Positions 25,141 through 33,420 of a stretch of DNA of 64,000 nt are shown here, piece by piece; position 1 is the first letter of the stretch, and every line of letters starts with the position of its first letter. A model generated the notes under the pieces. That model saw only the letters and a program-made list of their open reading frames with translations, did not search any database and was not told the origin of the DNA. Position numbers and translations under genes: made by a program. The stretch comes from Sporosarcina gallistercoris (GTDB lineage Bacteria > Bacillota > Bacilli > Bacillales_A > Planococcaceae): positions 1 to 64,000 of the forward strand of contig NZ_JACSQY010000008.1 in NCBI RefSeq assembly GCF_014836415.1. Reading direction: 5' to 3'.

Positions 25141-26358
25141 TTAAAGGAGGTCAAACTTTCCTTTTTTCAATGTTAGACCGGCACCACCGATTAAGTAAAG
25201 TGCACGGTTGTCGACCATCTTTTTCATGAATGATGCTTTCTTACCTGTCATCTTCTTACCGAAAGCCACACCGATTGCATCGTTAGATCCGAGTGAAGCA
25301 ATGCTTCCTTTCAAGTCTGGAACGAATGTTTGAGTCGGCTGGCCTTTCATAAGAGCGATCAAGTTATTGGCACACATATCCCCTTGCTGCATCGCGATTT
25401 GAGCAGTTGGTGGGTATGGACGATTGATCTCTTCGTTGATCATCAATGCACAGTCACCAACGATGAATACATCGTCGTATCCTGGAGCACGAAGATCCTT
25501 TTCGACTTTAACACGAGCACGCATATTTTCGATACCCGTCTCTTCGATCAAGCGGTTACCGCGGACACCCGCTGCCCATACTACTGTACCTGCTTCGATG
25601 AATTCAAATTCGTCGTCGCCTTTTTTCAGTTTTACGCCTTCAGGAGTTGCTTCGACAACTGGCGTGCCAATTGAGAATTCAATTCCTTTGGATTTCAACT
25701 GACGGACAGCATATTCAACCAATTCTGGGTCAAATCCTGGAAGAACCATAGGTGCTGCTTCTACACAAAGTACTTTCACTTTGTCAGCAGGTACATCAAA
25801 TTCCTCACAAAGTTCAGGAATGCGGTCTCCAAGTTCACCAAGGAATTCGATTCCTGTGAACCCAGCGCCTCCAACTATGATTGTCAGACGGCTATCCGCT
25901 TTCACTTCTTCAAGGGACCATGTCGCAAACTGGTATTCGATATGCTCACGAATTTGACGCGCTGCCTTAACGTTTGCAATCGAAAGTGCATACTTATCAA
26001 GACCTGGGATTCCGAATGTTTCTCCTTCGAAACCAAGACCGATCACTAAGTAGTCATACGTGTGCTGTCCAGCTGATGACGTTACCATTTTCGCTTTAAC
26101 ATCGATCGCTTGAACTTCAGCTTTCACAAACTTCACTTTGTCTTGTTGAATTACTCGGCTGATCGGATAGCGCACTTGTTCAGGTTTCAATGTACCTGCT
26201 GCAGCTTCATGCAGCCAAGTAGATTCGTAGTGGTAGTCATTTTTATTGATCAGGATGATTTCAACATCGTCTACGCCAAGAGATTTTTGCAGATTCACAA
26301 CAGTTGCTAATCCGCCATATCCTGCACCAAGAACTAGGATTGTAGGTCTTTTTTTCAC
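25141..26358 (-). CDS. yumB: Type II NADH dehydrogenase-like flavoprotein
   Basis: This FAD-dependent NADH:quinone oxidoreductase of about 405 residues acts at the inner membrane face without pumping protons. It has GAGYGGL (FAD), [10 protein letters not shown] (NAD) and VFIVGDCAL (second FAD contact), plus the NDH-2 quinone-site element [12 protein letters not shown]. The frame stays open to a GTG at 26409 with AGGA six bases upstream. The GTG at 26358, which begins [11 protein letters not shown], fits the family length, and AGGTGG lies 11 bases upstream. Either start is possible. The symbol is by synteny with yui/yum genes. Confidence 0.85.
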   Translation of the reverse strand: MKKRPTILVLGAGYGGLATVVNLQKSLGVDDVEIILINKNDYHYESTWLHEAAAGTLKPEQVRYPISRVIQQDKVKFVKAEVQAIDVKAKMVTSSAGQHTYDYLVIGLGFEGETFGIPGLDKYALSIANVKAARQIREHIEYQFATWSLEEVKADSRLTIIVGGAGFTGIEFLGELGDRIPELCEEFDVPADKVKVLCVEAAPMVLPGFDPELVEYAVRQLKSKGIEFSIGTPVVEATPEGVKLKKGDDEFEFIEAGTVVWAAGVRGNRLIEETGIENMRARVKVEKDLRAPGYDDVFIVGDCALMINEEINRPYPPTAQIAMQQGDMCANNLIALMKGQPTQTFVPDLKGSIASLGSNDAIGVAFGKKMTGKKASFMKKMVDNRALYLIGGAGLTLKKGKFDLL

Positions 26359-26452
26359 GGGAATCGGTTCCACCTTTTCATGTATGATGTGCCGGTTTGT
26401 AAAAATCACGTGATTCCTACAATCCAGCGCTTATTATTTATATTCCTCATCC

Positions 26453-26481
26453 ATAGTAGCCTTTTTGACCTGCCATTTCAA
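26453..26481 (-). promoter_or_regulatory. sigma-A promoter of the NDH-2 gene
   Basis: Minus strand TTGAAA (26476-26481), exact 17-base spacer, TACTAT (26453-26458). Transcription would begin about 35 bases upstream of the first possible start codon. Confidence 0.65.
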
Positions 26482-26670
26482 TAGCTTATTAGGAATATAC
26501 TCGGACATTCCGAAATAACTTCTCATAGTCTTCATAAATGGACGAGAAATGTGGAATTCAGCCATTTAACTGACTTAATCTGTATATTACACCTATCTAA
26601 AAGTCACTGAATCAACATAAATACGTTTAGTTTCACCAAATTTGGTATCAATGTTAGGGCTTTGTTCCAT
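26482..26670. other. Non-coding gap between two divergent promoters
   Basis: About 190 bases of AT-rich sequence between the NDH-2 promoter and the lipoprotein promoter. I see no gene, riboswitch or clear palindrome in it. Confidence 0.5.
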
Positions 26671-26671
26671 C

Positions 26672-26700
26672 TTGAGTGCGTCCATTTGCAATGCTATAGT
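26672..26700 (+). promoter_or_regulatory. sigma-A promoter of the small lipoprotein gene
   Basis: TTGAGT (26672-26677), 17-base spacer, TATAGT (26695-26700), 60 bases upstream of the ATG. Confidence 0.55.
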
Positions 26701-26760
26701 TAAATCAGCTCACAGGTGTCAGATAAATCAGTGTTTAAACAACACACAAAGAGGTGCTGG

Positions 26761-27132
26761 ATGAAGAGATTAGTCGTTGGATTACTGTTGGTATTAGTTT
26801 TAGCTGGCTGTTCTGCATCTGCTTCCAGTTTGAAAGAGATGAAAATTGCTCCGAAGAATGTGGAAGCGGTCATGGATAGTTCTGTTCCCATTCAATATAT
26901 TTCAATGGATAAGACAGTTTCCTATCTTATTTACCATTCGGCGGGTGACGTAGAGGCGGACACAGAAATCCAAGACAATGTACTTCTCGTTAAGCTGGAT
27001 GTTACGAACGAAAATGGAGGAGAACGGAAACCGCATATTTACAAATTAACATCTGATTCCAAACATGACTCGATCGATTTCCGAGTGAATGGCGAGTCAC
27101 AACCGATCAGTCTCTATACAATGGATGACTAG
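26761..27132 (+). CDS. Small predicted lipoprotein of unknown function
   Basis: A 123-residue secreted protein with a lipoprotein signal peptide: basic MKR, a leucine/valine core and the lipobox LAGC (Cys near residue 18). The mature part is about 105 residues, acidic and probably beta-rich, with no recognised domain. The ATG at 26761 is chosen for AGAGGTG upstream and because the signal peptide starts there. It has its own promoter and a loose terminator, so it is probably monocistronic. Anchored on the outer face of the membrane. Confidence 0.75.
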   Translation: MKRLVVGLLLVLVLAGCSASASSLKEMKIAPKNVEAVMDSSVPIQYISMDKTVSYLIYHSAGDVEADTEIQDNVLLVKLDVTNENGGERKPHIYKLTSDSKHDSIDFRVNGESQPISLYTMDD

Positions 27133-27146
27133 ATTTCGTAAGCAAT

Positions 27147-27199
27147 AAAAAGCCTCTTCTACTAGAATCTGAGTGAACAGACCTGTCGAAGAGACTTTT
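27147..27199. terminator. Weak bidirectional terminator
   Basis: AAAAGCCTCTTC pairs with GAAGAGACTTTT (one mismatch) around a long 28-base loop, between two converging genes. Confidence 0.4.
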
Positions 27200-27213
27200 G
27201 TTAGTTATATTCA

Positions 27214-27579
27214 TTAATCACAACTTGCAGGATTTCCCGCTTTCTTCGCTGTTCTGAATGAGGTCCCACAGCCACAAGAAGCAATGGCATTCGGATTTTC
27301 GATGGTGAACCCTCCACCCATCAATGATTCTTTATAGTCGATTTCTGTACCTGCTAATATATCGGTATCCTCAGAGGACACGACAATTTTCACTCCATGC
27401 AGTTCCAATAGCTGATCCGACGCATTCTGTTCTGCATCAAACCCCATACCGTACGTAAGTCCGCTGCAACCCCCGCCGTTGACAGAGACACGTAGAAAAG
27501 AGCCCTGCTCCCCATTGTGTTCCATCATTTCTTTAACGCGGTAGGCAGCTGCTTCCGATAAGTTAAGTAGTTGTGTCAT
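27214..27579 (-). CDS. yutM: HesB/IscA-type iron-sulfur carrier
   Basis: This 121-residue A-type Fe-S carrier of the ErpA/SufA/YutM family receives clusters from the SufBCD scaffold and passes them to target enzymes. The three ligand cysteines are C38 (GGGCSGL) and C102/C104 (SCGCGTSF). Length matches the family. AGGAGGG precedes the ATG. Monocistronic here. Client apoproteins within this window could include LipA. Confidence 0.92.
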   Translation of the reverse strand: MTQLLNLSEAAAYRVKEMMEHNGEQGSFLRVSVNGGGCSGLTYGMGFDAEQNASDQLLELHGVKIVVSSEDTDILAGTEIDYKESLMGGGFTIENPNAIASCGCGTSFRTAKKAGNPASCD

Positions 27580-27659
27580 TAAAATCCCTCCTAAGTAATA
27601 TCAATCATAACAATGTTATAAATTGCAGTGCAATCAAACGCCCTTGTTCTAGTAAGCTT

Positions 27660-27668
27660 TGCTATAAT
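27660..27668 (+). promoter_or_regulatory. Extended -10 promoter of the DUF2225 gene
   Basis: TGCTATAAT, an ideal extended -10, 30 bases upstream of the ATG. No good -35 at the usual distance. Confidence 0.55.
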
Positions 27669-27697
27669 GGGGTAGAAAGTATGAAAGGTGGTGCACC

Positions 27698-28375
27698 ATG
27701 GAAGTTACACCATTTTACGATAAGAAAATGGGTTGCCTGAACTGTAAGGAATCGTTCACAACGACCCGAGTCCGTTCCCGTTTTGCTAGGGTTGCTTCAA
27801 CCGATAGTGATTTTAAACCGAATTATGTGGACAACGGCGTAAATCCGCTGTTTTATAATATAGCTGTATGTCCGTCTTGCGGCTTCTCCTTCACAGATGA
27901 CTTTGCCCCCTATTTTGCTCCGGGAACAAAAGAACAGATTGCATCCGGCATCACAGCCGGCTGGAAACCTCATTCACTTGGTGGAGAACGCACAATTGAA
28001 GACGCCATCGCCGCTTACAAGCTGGGCTATTTAAGTGCGATGATGAAAAAAGAAAAATCGCTCACGACAGCAGGAATAACCTTGAGGACAGCATGGCTCT
28101 ATCGAATTTTGAATAATGATGAAGAAGAGCAGCGTTTTTTAACACTTGCTAGAAATTTATATGAAAAAGCGTATTTTGCAGATGATCACGTGGGAACTCA
28201 AATGTCTGAATCCCGTGTCCTCTATATGCTGGCGGAATTGTCATGGCGTGTCGGTGATCGAGAAAAAGCGGTTCAATACTTCTCGAAAATCATTGAAACC
28301 CAGAGAACTTCTACTGAACCTCAACTGATTGAAATGGCGAAAGAACGATGGCAAGAAATTCGGGTGGAAAAATAA
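27698..28375 (+). CDS. DUF2225 family protein
   Basis: This 225-residue cytoplasmic protein has an N-terminal zinc-ribbon-like module (GCLNC near 12-16 and CPSCGF near 58-63) followed by TPR-like helices in the second half (about 100-220). This is the DUF2225 architecture, and the function is unknown. AAAGGTGG precedes the ATG. It converges on yutI, and the yutI terminator overlaps its last codon. Confidence 0.82.
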   Translation: MEVTPFYDKKMGCLNCKESFTTTRVRSRFARVASTDSDFKPNYVDNGVNPLFYNIAVCPSCGFSFTDDFAPYFAPGTKEQIASGITAGWKPHSLGGERTIEDAIAAYKLGYLSAMMKKEKSLTTAGITLRTAWLYRILNNDEEEQRFLTLARNLYEKAYFADDHVGTQMSESRVLYMLAELSWRVGDREKAVQYFSKIIETQRTSTEPQLIEMAKERWQEIRVEK

Positions 28376-28406
28376 AACAGGAACGGACGCGAGTGGCCCG
28401 TTCCTG
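28371..28406 (-). terminator. Terminator of yutI
   Basis: CAGGAACGG pairs with CCGTTCCTG. On the minus strand it is followed by TTTTATTTTT. It overlaps the stop codon of the converging gene. Confidence 0.8.
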
Positions 28407-28422
28407 CGAAGCCAGATGGCTC

Positions 28423-28659
28423 TTAGAAAACTTGTTCTACTTCTACAACGCCAGGTACTTCCTCAAGAAGAGCACGTTCAATACCGGCTTTCAATGTAAT
28501 TGTCGAGCTTGGGCACGTACCGCATGCACCTAGAAGACGTAACTTAACAATTCCGTCCTCCACATCGATGAGTTCGCAGTCGCCGCCGTCACGTAAGAGG
28601 AACGGACGTAATTTATTCAACACTTCTTGAACAGATTCGTTCATCGTTGCTTCTGTCAT
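28423..28659 (-). CDS. yutI: NifU-like C-terminal domain protein (Nfu)
   Basis: A 78-residue protein that is a single Nfu domain with the cluster-binding motif CGTC (C46, C49). Such proteins carry [4Fe-4S] clusters to client enzymes in the cytoplasm. GGGGAG lies ten bases before the ATG. It is divergent from yuzD, as in B. subtilis. Works with SufCDSUB and YutM, also encoded in this window. Confidence 0.93.
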   Translation of the reverse strand: MTEATMNESVQEVLNKLRPFLLRDGGDCELIDVEDGIVKLRLLGACGTCPSSTITLKAGIERALLEEVPGVVEVEQVF

Positions 28660-28688
28660 AAGTTTTAAACTCCCCTTTCCTTATAGTT

Positions 28689-28718
28689 ATTATAAACTGG
28701 ATCGCAAAAAAAATCCAA
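28689..28718 (-). promoter_or_regulatory. Promoter of yutI
   Basis: Minus strand TTGGAT (28713-28718), 18-base spacer, perfect TATAAT (28689-28694). Confidence 0.55.
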
Positions 28719-28741
28719 TAGAGAATCAGGAGGCGTTAGCT

Positions 28742-29071
28742 ATGGAAGCTAAACACGTTACAGTTGAAGTATACGGGGCAGAGGTCGTTTGTGCAAGTTG
28801 CGTGAACGCTCCCACGTCTAAAGATACATATGAATGGCTGAACGCTGCCATCCAACGGAAATATCCCGATCATCCATTTGATATTGTTTATATTGATATT
28901 GAGTCAGCGATTGACGATGAACGCCAGCGACACCTTGCTGATCAAGTAAAAGAAGACGAATATTTCTACCCGCTTGTCCTCGTGAACGAAGAAGTGATCG
29001 GCGAAGGGTATATTCAATTAAAACCGATTTTCAATGAACTTGAAAAGCACGGTTTTGTTCCAGCGCTCTGA
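28742..29071 (+). CDS. yuzD: YuzD family protein (DUF1462), thioredoxin-like
   Basis: A 109-residue cytoplasmic protein with a CASC motif (C17, C20) near the N-terminus and a thioredoxin-like pattern, ending in a cis-proline-like YPLVLVNEEVI segment. It belongs to DUF1462/YuzD; its redox partner is unknown. AGGAGG lies eight bases before the ATG. Divergent from yutI, which hints at a link to Fe-S metabolism (inference). Confidence 0.85.
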   Translation: MEAKHVTVEVYGAEVVCASCVNAPTSKDTYEWLNAAIQRKYPDHPFDIVYIDIESAIDDERQRHLADQVKEDEYFYPLVLVNEEVIGEGYIQLKPIFNELEKHGFVPAL

Positions 29072-29125
29072 GTGATAATAGTTAAAATGTAATTGAGAAC
29101 TTTACTACTTTCTCTAAACAAATTG

Positions 29126-29165
29126 AAGCGCAGAAGACAAGGACACCCTGTCTTCTGCGCTTTTT
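29126..29165. terminator. Terminator between yuzD and yutJ
   Basis: A 14-bp perfect stem (AAGCGCAGAAGACA and complement), 9-base loop, followed by TTT on the plus strand. Confidence 0.9.
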
Positions 29166-29177
29166 AGTGTTCTGCAA

Positions 29178-30242
29178 TCAACCATTATGCCATTTGTACA
29201 TCCAGAGCACTCCGGATTTCAGAAGTCGTGCAATTCGTCCGGTTACTGTGCGATCCGCCAAGTATGCAAATCCTTGTTTTTTACCGAGAGATCCCATAAA
29301 TCCTTTGAGCTTAATCTCGGGCATCTTCTCCGGTAACGGTTCTCCATTCCAAGTATGTTTGAGGACAGTGACGATTTGTTCCCCTTGTCCTTCTGCCAGC
29401 TGTGCACTTGGTGCATGAGGAAGTGCAGCAATGTCACCCACGACATATACGTCCTCGTAGCCAGGAATCTGATGGTACTGATTCAGCACAATACGGTTTG
29501 ATTTGTCTTTTTCTACATCCAATTCCCGAACCACTTTTGTCGGCTGGATCCCTGCAGTCCATACGACTGCATCCACAGCAATTTGCTCCTCGTGGTTATG
29601 CAGCAGATTCATTTCAACCTTGGTAATATTTGAATTTGCAATCACATCCACATCATTCTTTTCAAACCAGCTCTGGATGTAATTACTCAAACGTTCCGGG
29701 AAGTCCCGTAAAATACGCGGCCCTCTATCGAATAATTTGATATTCAAGTCTGAGCGGCTTTCCCGCAATTCACTTGCCAGTTCGATACCGCTCAGCCCCG
29801 CACCGACAATTCCGACAGTCGCTCCCCCATTTAAATTCAAGAGCTTTTTGTACGTTTCCCGGGATTGACCAATGGTTTGAATGCTGTACGTAAATTCGTC
29901 AGCTCCTGGTACGTCGTGATAATTATCTTCACATCCTAGGCCGATGACAAGCTGATCGTAGTCAAGTTGTCTGCCGTCTGTCAGTAAGACACATTTTTCT
30001 CCTACTTCAATTGCCGCAATCTCACCTTCCACTACTTTCAAACGTTCATGTGTCGGTAGAGCAACGCGCACTTCACTATCCGATACTGTACCTGAAGCTA
30101 ATGCATAGAATTCTGTTTTTAAACTGTGGAATGATGTGCGATCTACAAGTGTCACTTCTACATCTGCAGGTAAGTTATTCAAAACCCGCAGTAAGATTCG
30201 CATATTACCGTATCCGGCACCTAATAATAGCAATTTTTTCAT
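29178..30242 (-). CDS. yutJ: NADH dehydrogenase-like flavoprotein
   Basis: This 354-residue FAD/NAD(P)-binding oxidoreductase is related to type II NADH dehydrogenases. It shows GAGYGNM (FAD), VGAGLSGIELA (NAD) and VYVVGDIAA. It is shorter than the NDH-2 at 25141-26358 and lacks that protein's [11 protein letters not shown] element, having APSAQLAEGQG instead. The electron acceptor is therefore uncertain. AAAGGAG precedes the ATG. A strong promoter with an overlapping Rex/Fnr-like palindrome lies upstream. Confidence 0.87.
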   Translation of the reverse strand: MKKLLLLGAGYGNMRILLRVLNNLPADVEVTLVDRTSFHSLKTEFYALASGTVSDSEVRVALPTHERLKVVEGEIAAIEVGEKCVLLTDGRQLDYDQLVIGLGCEDNYHDVPGADEFTYSIQTIGQSRETYKKLLNLNGGATVGIVGAGLSGIELASELRESRSDLNIKLFDRGPRILRDFPERLSNYIQSWFEKNDVDVIANSNITKVEMNLLHNHEEQIAVDAVVWTAGIQPTKVVRELDVEKDKSNRIVLNQYHQIPGYEDVYVVGDIAALPHAPSAQLAEGQGEQIVTVLKHTWNGEPLPEKMPEIKLKGFMGSLGKKQGFAYLADRTVTGRIARLLKSGVLWMYKWHNG

Positions 30243-30288
30243 GATAGTCTCCTTTATCTTAGAGATTTCCGTCTTTTCCTCACGTATG

Positions 30289-30317
30289 AGTATACCAGTA
30301 TGTGACGTTCTTCACAA
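30289..30317 (-). promoter_or_regulatory. Promoter of yutJ
   Basis: Minus strand TTGTGA (30312-30317), exact 17-base spacer, TATACT (30289-30294) with the extended TGG. Confidence 0.65.
30301..30317. promoter_or_regulatory. Candidate Rex- or Fnr-type operator over the yutJ promoter
   Basis: TGTGACGTTCTTCACAA is a TGTGA-N6-TCACA palindrome covering the -35 and spacer of the yutJ promoter. The pattern fits Rex (TTGTGAA-N4-TTCACAA, one arm perfect) and also the Fnr/Crp half-sites. Confidence 0.45.
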
Positions 30318-30381
30318 TAAGGCACGGGCTTTGACGAGTAAAGAAAAAAAGAGTACGATCGTACAAGGTGAGGTGATGGGT

Positions 30382-30618
30382 GTGAACCCGATAGTTGAGT
30401 TTTGCATTAGTAATTTAGCCAATGGTTCTCAAGAGACACTTGAAGCACTTGAGAAGGATCCGAATCTTGACGTTCTGGAATACGGTTGTCTGAGTTATTG
30501 CACGAAGTGTATGGATTCACTGTATGCATTAGTGAACGGAGAAATTGTTGAGGCGGATACACCAGCTGAGCTGACAGAGAAGATTTACGAGTTCATCGAA
30601 GAGAATCCTCTCTTTTAA
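30382..30618 (+). CDS. yuzB: YuzB family protein (DUF1450)
   Basis: A 78-residue small cytoplasmic protein of DUF1450/YuzB with a conserved cysteine cluster (CISNLANGS, then YGCLSYCTKC) that could bind metal or act in redox. Function is unknown. Start choice: GTG at 30382 gives the family's MNPIVEFC N-terminus and usual length; an ATG two codons earlier is equally close to the GAGGTG site. Divergent from yutJ, as in B. subtilis. Confidence 0.82.
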   Translation: MNPIVEFCISNLANGSQETLEALEKDPNLDVLEYGCLSYCTKCMDSLYALVNGEIVEADTPAELTEKIYEFIEENPLF

Positions 30619-30633
30619 TAATAGGAAAACAAG

Positions 30634-30667
30634 AAAGGACTTGTCTTAGGTGTTAGACGAGTCCTTT
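30634..30667. terminator. Bidirectional terminator between yuzB and yutF
   Basis: AAAGGACTTGTCT pairs with AGACGAGTCCTTT (one mismatch), 8-base loop; T-rich arms on both strands. Confidence 0.75.
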
Positions 30668-31432
30668 TGTTGTGTTCCATTCCGCAAGCGTTTTAAACAT
30701 ATAGGTCGGTGCTTCCAATTTCCCTAGTACTTCCTCAAGTGAAGTGACGCCGCATTGGAGGTGGATCGTATCGATGCCATAGCGGATGCCGGAAAGGATG
30801 TCCGTGTCGTAGTTGTCGCCGATCATGAGCATCTCTTCTTTGTGCGCACCCGTTTGTTGCTGAACGAATTCCAGCATGTAGGATTGAGGTTTGCCTAATA
30901 TAGTCGGTGCAACCCCTGTAGAAGCTTTGACGAGTTCTATGAATGCGCCGTTACCAGGTACCAACCCAATTTCATTCGGCAAGGAGAGATCTCCATTTGT
31001 TGCAAGAAAACATGCACCTTTACGGATCGACAAACAAGCTGAAGCTAATTTTTCATATGTAATTTCATGATCGATCCCCATGACGACTATGTCTCCGTCC
31101 GATTCGACAAGCGTAATTCCCTCGTTTAGTAATGCTTCCCGTAATCCCGATTCCCCAATCATTTGCACCGTCATACCTGTATAGTTCTGCGCACAATACC
31201 TGGCACTGGCGATCGCAGATGTCATGATCTGGTGCTCAGAGGTTTCCACTCCGAGCCGTTTCAGTTTTTGCTGTTGTTCCAACACTGTACGAGAGGAGTT
31301 ATTTGTAATGAAATAAGGCTCGATTCCAGATTGTTGTAATGTTCGGATAAAGTCAACCGACTCCGGAATAGCTTGTTCACCTTTATATACAGTCCCATCC
31401 AGATCCAAGCAGATCGTCTTATAATGTTCCAT
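30653..31432 (-). CDS. yutF: NagD-type HAD phosphatase (TIGR01457 family)
   Basis: This 259-residue haloacid dehalogenase superfamily phosphatase (NagD subfamily IIA) has a catalytic nucleophile motif LDLDGTVYKG (D10, D12), a second-motif TNNSSR and the Mg site MIGDNYDTD. It probably hydrolyses a sugar or nucleotide phosphate in the cytoplasm. GGAGG lies upstream of the ATG, inside the end of yutE, which it overlaps by 14 bases. Last gene of the lipA-yutD-yutE-yutF string. Confidence 0.9.
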   Translation of the reverse strand: MEHYKTICLDLDGTVYKGEQAIPESVDFIRTLQQSGIEPYFITNNSSRTVLEQQQKLKRLGVETSEHQIMTSAIASARYCAQNYTGMTVQMIGESGLREALLNEGITLVESDGDIVVMGIDHEITYEKLASACLSIRKGACFLATNGDLSLPNEIGLVPGNGAFIELVKASTGVAPTILGKPQSYMLEFVQQQTGAHKEEMLMIGDNYDTDILSGIRYGIDTIHLQCGVTSLEEVLGKLEAPTYMFKTLAEWNTTKGLV

Positions 31433-31883
31433 GTGGCGAATCCTCCGGAAGAAATGCAGATACCGGTCCTAATTCGTTTTCCAAATAGGTCAGTACACAG
31501 CTTGGAAACTTTTCGAGTGAAGAGTAGCTCGTCGTCATGGTTTTTTCCACTTGCGCTAAATCGACTTTCATAAAGTCACGCACGAGCATTTTTCGTAACT
31601 CAATCATCTCTTTGAGGGGGCGTTCCATCTCACTATTAATTACTTTTTCATCTTCCATAATATCGATAATGTCTTCGTAACTGCCAGGATCCCGCATGAT
31701 AAATCCATCAATCATGGAGTTCCCTACATCAATAATGGACTCGATGATGTTTTGAGCGATCCTCTCAAGTGCGAGTGTCTTCAACATACTATCTTGCCAG
31801 TTGGATTCATTTGTAAATTGCGCAAGCAGTTCTTCCATATAGGCGAGTGTCTCACTAATTTTTTTCCGGTCGATAAAATACAT
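31419..31883 (-). CDS. yutE: DUF86 / HepT-like protein (YutE)
   Basis: This 154-residue helical cytoplasmic protein of the DUF86 (HepT-like) family has GAGGAGG before the ATG. In HepT toxins the RNase motif is R-x4-6-H-x-Y; here the segment reads RKMLVRDF, without that His and Tyr. No MntA nucleotidyltransferase antitoxin is nearby. It is therefore more likely a housekeeping protein than an active toxin. Coupled to yutF by a 14-base overlap. Confidence 0.82.
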   Translation of the reverse strand: MYFIDRKKISETLAYMEELLAQFTNESNWQDSMLKTLALERIAQNIIESIIDVGNSMIDGFIMRDPGSYEDIIDIMEDEKVINSEMERPLKEMIELRKMLVRDFMKVDLAQVEKTMTTSYSSLEKFPSCVLTYLENELGPVSAFLPEDSPHGTL

Positions 31884-31971
31884 ACGAGCTCCTCCTCAAT
31901 TGTCTTCACATAACGAACATGCAGAAACGGACGTCAGAGAGAATGCTCTAAGACGCCCGAATGGAACGGGA

Positions 31972-32331
31972 TTATGACATTTGTGGTTGTTCTTCAGCAA
32001 CAGGTGTCTCCACTTGCGCTTCCGTCTCCACTTGCTCCTTCTTCACTTTACCAACTTTTTTCAATATGAAATGGGCACAGCCAAAGTTGCAGTATTCATA
32101 AAGATAATCCTGCAACGTGCTGATTTTCGTTTCGTAAGTCGCTTTCGCGTTACGATCCTCAAAAAAACCTTTAAGACGGAGTTGCCCATAACCCCAGTCC
32201 CCGAGAATATAGTCGTATTTCAACAGAATTTCACTGTAACGACTCATCAGTGCTTCGCTGTCGAAACCTTCACGGTAGTTTTCAATAATCTCGAATTCGT
32301 ACTGATCCAACGTAATTAGTCGTTCTGTCAT
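31972..32331 (-). CDS. yutD: YutD family protein (DUF1027)
   Basis: A 119-residue cytoplasmic protein with an N-terminal DUF1027/YutD domain (YDYILGDWGYGQLRLKGF near residue 39 is the typical core) and a Glu/Val-rich acidic tail after about residue 95. Function is unknown. The start lies six bases after the lipA stop, and the AAAGG site overlaps the end of lipA, so the two are co-translated. Confidence 0.87.
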   Translation of the reverse strand: MTERLITLDQYEFEIIENYREGFDSEALMSRYSEILLKYDYILGDWGYGQLRLKGFFEDRNAKATYETKISTLQDYLYEYCNFGCAHFILKKVGKVKKEQVETEAQVETPVAEEQPQMS

Positions 32332-32337
32332 GTCGAC

Positions 32338-33300
32338 TCAGCCTTTCACAGTCAAGGATTCAAGCATCTCTTCGCCTCTGCGTTGACGCTCTTTCGCCGC
32401 AGCATTCACTTGCTCATCGGCATGATAACTTGAACGAACGAGCGGACCCGATTGGCAATGCGAAAAGCCTTTACTCATCGCAATTTCAAAGAGTTCCTTG
32501 AATTCCTTTGGCGTGTAATATTTTTGTACAGTTAAATGCTTTTTACTCGGTTGTAAATATTGGCCAATTGACATAATATCCACTTGGTTCGCACGTAAAT
32601 CATCCATTGTTTCCAAGATCTCGTCCCACGTCTCGCCCACACCTAGCATAATCGACGACTTTGTAGGAATTTCAGGATACAATTCCTTTGCCCGACGAAG
32701 TAACTCTAATGAGCGATCATACTTAGCACGTGCACGGACCCGAGGCGTCATCCGTCTGACCGTTTCAATATTGTGATTCAAAATATCCGGTTTTGCATCC
32801 ATTAACCGTTTAATATTATCATACTCTCCTCCCATATCAGAAGGAAGTACTTCGATTGTGGCAAATGGGTTTTTTCTACGGATTGCACGGATGGTTTCTG
32901 CGAACACGCCAGATCCGCCATCTTTTTGGTCATCCCGTGCAACCGCAGTTACCACGACATGTTTTAAATTCATGAGCGCCACTGAATCTGCCACACGTTC
33001 AGGCTCTGCTAAATCGAGCTCAGTTGGCAAACCCGTTTTTACCGCGCAAAAACGGCAAGCGCGAGTACACGTATCTCCAAGAATCATGAATGTAGCTGTA
33101 CGGCGTTCCCCCCAGCACTCATGGATATTCGGGCAACGGGCTTCTTCACAAACTGTATGAAGATTCTTCTCCCGCATCAATTTTTTTAAATCGGTATAGT
33201 TTTCATTCGTATTCAACTTGATTTTTAGCCAATCCGGTTTCCGGATGTGCTCTTTTTTATTGTCCACCCCTGGTTTGCAAGACACAGTTTTCATCTCCAT
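32338..33300 (-). CDS. lipA: Lipoyl synthase
   Basis: This radical-SAM enzyme inserts two sulfurs into protein-bound octanoyl groups to make lipoyl cofactors, for instance on GcvH, also encoded here. The auxiliary cluster has C51, C56 and C62; the radical-SAM cluster CxxxCxxC has C78, C82 and C85; the C-terminal RSSYHA serine motif is present. The ATG at 33300 (or the ATG two codons later) lacks a well-spaced ribosome site. The reading frame continues open upstream for about 24 codons into a repeat-like region. Confidence 0.92.
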   Translation of the reverse strand: MEMKTVSCKPGVDNKKEHIRKPDWLKIKLNTNENYTDLKKLMREKNLHTVCEEARCPNIHECWGERRTATFMILGDTCTRACRFCAVKTGLPTELDLAEPERVADSVALMNLKHVVVTAVARDDQKDGGSGVFAETIRAIRRKNPFATIEVLPSDMGGEYDNIKRLMDAKPDILNHNIETVRRMTPRVRARAKYDRSLELLRRAKELYPEIPTKSSIMLGVGETWDEILETMDDLRANQVDIMSIGQYLQPSKKHLTVQKYYTPKEFKELFEIAMSKGFSHCQSGPLVRSSYHADEQVNAAAKERQRRGEEMLESLTVKG

Positions 33301-33420
33301 TCCATATCTAATGCGCCTTGGCGTAATTGCGTCCGGATTTTTTCGAGCGCGCTCGGTGAGCTCCCTTAAAAATCTGTGACGTCCGCCAGAGGCTTAGCTT
33401 CAATCAGCCGAAAAAAAACC
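33301..33420. repeat. Structured, possibly repetitive element upstream of lipA
   Basis: Contains two compact palindromes, CGCCTTGGCG (33314-33323) and CGAGCGCGCTCG (33344-33355), and is more GC-rich than the flanking intergenic DNA. It abuts the lipA start codon. I suspect a dispersed intergenic repeat, but no second copy is in this window. Confidence 0.35.

Noticed and set aside
26404..26415. AATCACGTGATT palindrome as a regulatory operator of the NDH-2 gene
   Set aside because: It is short, overlaps a possible GTG start codon, and is downstream of the promoter. It could easily arise by chance.
31419..31883. A HepT/MntA toxin-antitoxin module
   Set aside because: The catalytic motif is degenerate and no antitoxin gene is adjacent.
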